In this document: piece after piece, positions 12,571 through 15,757 of the stretch | Position numbering within the stretch: position 1 is the stretch's first letter | Layout: every line of letters begins with the position of its first letter | Source of the DNA: Peptococcaceae bacterium | GTDB taxonomy: Bacteria; Bacillota; Peptococcia; DRI-13; UBA5745 | Length of the DNA: 15,757 nt | Direction of reading: 5' to 3' | NCBI GenBank assembly: GCA_031264885.1 | Contig: JAISDM010000067.1 | Coordinates: 1-15,757 of the forward strand | Notes under the pieces: generated by a model | Database searches by the model: none | Told to the model about the DNA's origin: nothing | The model's input: the letters and a program-made list of their open reading frames with translations, nothing else | Position numbers and translations under genes: made by a program

Positions 12571-12604
12571 TTATGGCCTTTCCCGTTTCCGGGAAAGGCC
12601 ATAA
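12571..12604 (-). terminator. Strong hairpin after the SLH surface-protein gene
   Basis: A perfect 15-bp stem (TTATGGCCTTTCCCG at 12571-12585, its complement at 12590-12604) with a 4-base loop sits 25 bases past the stop of the surface protein gene. There is no proper T run on either side, so it may work as a structural 3' end or a bidirectional terminator between that gene and the toxin-antitoxin operon. Confidence 0.6.
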
Positions 12605-12629
12605 TCGATGTTTTACTGTGGGTCGGGCA

Positions 12630-15600
12630 TTATGCCCGGCCCGCGCCGGTGTTCGTTCCATTCTCGATAAAGCGTTGGAGAATCGCCGCGGCTTCGGCCC
12701 GTGTGGCTGTGCCGGCCGGCGCCAGTGACATGGCGGAACGTCCGCCCAGAATCCCTGCGGCGTTGGCCCAACTGACCGCCTCAAGGGCCCAGCCGGACAC
12801 CTCGCCCGCGTCATGGAATTTCGTTCCCAGGCTTACTGTGTACTGACTACTATCCACCGTCCACTGCTTCAGCTTCGCGTAGCGATAGAGAATGGCCGCC
12901 ATCTGCTCGCGGGTCACGTCGCCGGTCATGTTCTGACCGTCTGTGATCCCGTTGGCCACGCCCCATTCCACCGCCGCCGAGTACCAGGTCTCGCCGCCGT
13001 CCGTGTCCACTCCCGCTTCCCTGGCCAATATGGTAACCAGCATGGCGCGGGTCAGATTGGCCTGGGGTGAGAATGTGTCGTCTCCCGTGCCCGCGATCAG
13101 TCCGTTGGCGTGGGCGTAAGCCACAGCGCCGTAGAACCAGTCGCCGGCGTTCACATCGGTGAAGGGATTGACCCAGGGTTCCGCTGCTTCCGCCGCTGCC
13201 GGATCATAGGTGATGAAATATTTGGAGAGATGGTCGGTGGTGAATATGACCGTCTGAGTTCGGGCATCGTACATGGCGTCCATCTTCTGGACATTGCCCA
13301 AATCGTCCAGATACCATATTGTCACTCCGGCGGCTTGCTCACCGGGTTTGAGCGTGTAAGGCAATGCGATGGTGACCAGTCCTCCGCCGAAGCTGGTGAT
13401 GTATTGGCTGTTACCCGTCAGACTGATGTCGTAGACGGGAGCGTTGCCCACCGCCGCTTGCTGGCGAGGGTTCAGGGAGGATACCGCAACCAGTTTCACT
13501 TCCAGAGAAACATTACCGTCCGCCACTTGAGCCGCCGCTGATTTGGCGGCTTCGGGGGAAAGTGTGACGGAGCCTTGAGGCAGCTTGATCTCCACGGCCA
13601 GAGCCGCGTCCGCCAACTTGGTCACCGCTTCCTTGGGCAAAACCGCAGCGGTGGCGTTGGACGCCTTGGACAGGTCGATGGAGGCCAGCTTGGTGCTGCT
13701 GCCGCCGACGCTGCTGATGATGTTATTGACTGTGCTGTCCGGCAGCGAGAGTGTGACGCTGCCGCCGGACTGGTTGTAGTCTACCGATACCTTGCCGTCG
13801 CCCACGGGCGCCACCCAACTGCCGCCGCCGAGGCCGGATCCGCCGCCGCCGGCATTGCTGACGTTGTTACCGTTATTTCCTCCGTTATCGGAGGGCGCCG
13901 GGGGCGATGTGGGTTCCGGATCCTCAATGCCGGGATCGGTGGGCTCACCGGGGGTCGTGGGTTCGCCAGGATTCTCTGGATCGACAGGTGTACCGGGGTC
14001 CCCGGGATCCTCAGTATCCGCCGGTTCTGTCGGTTCCGCAGGTTCACTGGGTTCCGCCGGTCCGGTTGGCTCGCCTGGCTCCGTAGGTTCCCCTGTCTCC
14101 GGTTCCGTAGGATCGCTTGGATCGGGATCGATGGGTTCCCCAGACTCACCTGGATCAACAGGTTCGGTTGGATCTGTGGGTTCGCCGGGTTCCTCAGGTT
14201 CCTCCGGATCAACGGGCTTCGCTGGCTCCGTGGGCTTCACCGGGTCTGAACCGCCGGGCACATGAACCACCACGTCGGTCATATCATAAAGCCTGTTCTG
14301 CCCGCGAACAAACCGGTCATAGGCCACCAGAGCGTAAGCCGCCTGTTCTGTAGCCATCTGATTATCGCCGGTGGAACCATCCAGCAGATGTTTGAAGCTG
14401 CCGTTCGTCTGCCGATAAGCCAATAGTCCGTCGATGAGGCTGTACCCATTTTTCACAAAACGGGAATCCGTATGAGGATCAATTCCCAGCGCGGTGATCG
14501 CCACAATGGTCTGTGCCGTACCTTCGCTGGTTCCGCCCACAATGCCATTGGCGGCTTGCTGTCTTGACAGATAATCCAGTGCCGCGTCCACCGCGGATCT
14601 TACCTGGCTGTTACGGTTGTAGTAAGGCGCTAACGCTTGAATTCCCATAGCAGTCATATCCTGCTTGGCCGTGCCTGAGATAGACCAGCCTGTCCCGTCC
14701 TGATTTGCCAGAATGTAATCCACATACTCGTTGCGTATGGTTTGATTGCCAGAGAGATAGTTTCCGCTATCCAAAGCGATCAGCGCGAAGATGGCGCCGT
14801 TGACCCCCTGCCAAGCCGACTTGAAGGTGACGCCGTCATCCTCTTTGTCCGTGAGGGTGGCTATGAAATCCCAGCCGTTATAATTGGCCGCGTCCACGCC
14901 GATGGAGGACAGCGCCAGAATGATCCGCTCGTTTTCCGTATATTTGCGCGGGTGCATGGTGACTTTACTGCCTTCGATGACCACATCGCTGAACTTGCTG
15001 GTATTCAGCACGGCGGCTTTCAGGTTCTCCAGCCAGTTGGCGTTGATACCGCTGTCCGACGCGCCGCCCCGCGCCAGAGCCAGCACCGCCCATTCGCCGC
15101 CCACGCTGTTCACAATGGGATTGGGCGCCGCGCTATAAATATAGCTAAGTACATCGTCCAGCGCGGCTTTGTACGGGGCTGCGGGCTGCCCGGGGGTCTC
15201 GGTTGGCTCAGGCTGGCCGGTTGGTTCAGGCTGATCGCCAATCGGGATTAGAGCGGCAATAGCGCTTGTCAAACTCGCCGCCGCGTCATTCACCGCAACT
15301 TGTGTGACGGATGTGCCTGATTGAACACTTTTCGCCGTATTCAAGGCTGTTTGTAAAACCGCCCAGCTGCCGGTCGTGTAGTCCGCCGCCGCCAAAGCTT
15401 CCGCCTGTGCGATCACTGTGTTCAGCGCGGCTTTGTCTGACACTTCCGGTTCCGCCGGCGCGCGGTTTATAACAATGGTGTAAATCTTACTCTCGCCTGC
15501 CGCATTCGTAACGGCAATTGTGATATCCGTCGCCTCATCCAGCGTAATGTCCTTGCTGCCGCCCGAGTTCACGGCGTCGCCGTTTACTGTGACACTCAAT

Positions 15601-15757
15601 CCGTCCGTGAATTTCGGAATTACAGCAACGGTTCCCGCATCTGGCGAAACGGTTACATGGGAATAATTCAGCGTTTCCGTGTCAAACTCAAACCCGGCGA
15701 GCCCATCACCGCCAAGCGCAAGCTTCGATAGCGCCGCGTAAGGTAAATCTCCGGCTT
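12630..15757 (-). CDS. SLH-anchored surface protein with squalene-cyclase-type toroid domain (N-terminus outside window)
   Basis: The frame is open to the right edge; 1041 residues are visible and no start or signal peptide is in the window. Domain order in the visible part: a cadherin-like beta-sandwich ending TIVINRAP (1-100), a FIVAR-like helical repeat (about 107-172) and a PEPTE linker. Then comes an alpha/alpha-toroid of the prenyltransferase/squalene-oxidase repeat type (bases about 14275-15175; GEWAVLALARGG, later repeated Gly-x-x-AL segments). A Pro/Glu/Thr stalk (about 13895-14250) follows, then a beta-rich domain (about 13197-13800) and three SLH domains (about 12669-13163; FTDVNAGDWFYGAVAYA starts the first). 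SLH domains hold proteins to secondary cell-wall polymers. The toroid's ligand is unknown; catalytic cyclase activity is unlikely without the DxDD-type motif, which I do not see. Confidence 0.9.
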   Translation of the reverse strand, partial: AGDLPYAALSKLALGGDGLAGFEFDTETLNYSHVTVSPDAGTVAVIPKFTDGLSVTVNGDAVNSGGSKDITLDEATDITIAVTNAAGESKIYTIVINRAPAEPEVSDKAALNTVIAQAEALAAADYTTGSWAVLQTALNTAKSVQSGTSVTQVAVNDAAASLTSAIAALIPIGDQPEPTGQPEPTETPGQPAAPYKAALDDVLSYIYSAAPNPIVNSVGGEWAVLALARGGASDSGINANWLENLKAAVLNTSKFSDVVIEGSKVTMHPRKYTENERIILALSSIGVDAANYNGWDFIATLTDKEDDGVTFKSAWQGVNGAIFALIALDSGNYLSGNQTIRNEYVDYILANQDGTGWSISGTAKQDMTAMGIQALAPYYNRNSQVRSAVDAALDYLSRQQAANGIVGGTSEGTAQTIVAITALGIDPHTDSRFVKNGYSLIDGLLAYRQTNGSFKHLLDGSTGDNQMATEQAAYALVAYDRFVRGQNRLYDMTDVVVHVPGGSDPVKPTEPAKPVDPEEPEEPGEPTDPTEPVDPGESGEPIDPDPSDPTEPETGEPTEPGEPTGPAEPSEPAEPTEPADTEDPGDPGTPVDPENPGEPTTPGEPTDPGIEDPEPTSPPAPSDNGGNNGNNVSNAGGGGSGLGGGSWVAPVGDGKVSVDYNQSGGSVTLSLPDSTVNNIISSVGGSSTKLASIDLSKASNATAAVLPKEAVTKLADAALAVEIKLPQGSVTLSPEAAKSAAAQVADGNVSLEVKLVAVSSLNPRQQAAVGNAPVYDISLTGNSQYITSFGGGLVTIALPYTLKPGEQAAGVTIWYLDDLGNVQKMDAMYDARTQTVIFTTDHLSKYFITYDPAAAEAAEPWVNPFTDVNAGDWFYGAVAYAHANGLIAGTGDDTFSPQANLTRAMLVTILAREAGVDTDGGETWYSAAVEWGVANGITDGQNMTGDVTREQMAAILYRYAKLKQWTVDSSQYTVSLGTKFHDAGEVSGWALEAVSWANAAGILGGRSAMSLAPAGTATRAEAAAILQRFIENGTNTGAGRA
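13895..14250. repeat. Low-complexity Pro/Glu/Thr stalk-coding repeat
   Basis: The surface-protein gene here repeats short EPTEP/GEP/DPTEP-like units for about 115 residues. The DNA is built of degenerate 9- to 15-base units, which also create long spurious Gly/Ser-rich frames on the plus strand. It probably forms an extended, length-variable stalk between the toroid and the wall-binding part. Confidence 0.8.

Noticed and set aside
13575..14265. Plus-strand Gly/Ser- and Arg/Phe-rich frames resembling collagen-like repeats
   Set aside because: They are the reverse reading of the Pro/Glu/Thr stalk of the SLH protein, which has clear domains on both sides in the minus frame.
1..15757. tRNA, rRNA and riboswitch genes
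   Set aside because: I looked for tRNA-like cloverleaf ends, rRNA motifs and common riboswitch cores in the gaps and found none by eye. A covariance-model scan was not possible.

Overview
The window reads as a piece of an anaerobic, Gram-positive-type (Firmicutes/Clostridia-like) chromosome. The support is an SLH-domain surface protein, an oxygen-sensitive-type indolepyruvate:ferredoxin oxidoreductase, strong AAGGAGG-type ribosome sites with TTG/GTG starts, and consensus sigma-A-like promoters. Most of it is visibly GC-rich, except for an AT-rich patch at about 2000-3480. The species cannot be named from the sequence. Almost every gene is on the minus strand; the exception is a short tyrosine recombinase.

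Layout. (1) 1-470: one end of an IS3-family insertion sequence (orfA complete, orfB running off the left edge). (2) 471-1027: a small unknown ORF or gene remnant, two palindromic sites of the same design (TGTAACA-N12-TGTTACA), a minus-strand terminator-like hairpin and a good plus-strand promoter. These lead into (3) a catalytic-domain-only tyrosine recombinase, 1028-1603. (4) 1604-2000: hairpin repeats and a 37-bp copy of the 3' end of the EamA gene that lies 1.67 kb away. (5) 2001-3404: three tightly packed AT-rich genes of unknown function (a 4-TM protein, a 1-TM protein and a soluble helical protein). (6) 3521-9810: a six-gene minus-strand cluster running MFS transporter, iorA, iorB, phenylacetate-CoA-ligase-like enzyme, ACT-domain protein, EamA exporter, with gaps of 10-34 nt or an ATGA overlap. 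(7) 10048-11688: an AMP-forming acyl-CoA synthetase with its own promoter. It is bracketed by copies of a REP-like hairpin repeat. (8) 11911-12451: a type II toxin-antitoxin pair (YoeB-type toxin, RelB/DinJ-type antitoxin) with a near-consensus promoter. (9) 12571-15757: a hairpin and then a large surface protein, N-terminus outside the window. Its domains are cadherin-like, FIVAR-like, a squalene-cyclase-type toroid, a Pro/Glu-rich stalk and three SLH domains.

How it fits together. The ior-ligase-ACT-exporter operon looks like a pathway for aromatic 2-oxo acids (from Trp, Phe or Tyr): oxidative decarboxylation to arylacetyl-CoA, interconversion with the free arylacetate by the ligase, amino-acid sensing by the ACT protein and traffic through the two transporters. 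The direction of flux is not visible in the sequence. The left third is an accessory or mobile zone.

The best candidate for something undescribed is the AT-rich three-gene module at 2001-3404. It is bracketed by 37-bp direct repeats (36/37) that duplicate the last codons of the EamA gene, as expected for a cassette inserted at a gene's 3' end. The twin palindromes in front of the neighbouring recombinase are the second candidate.
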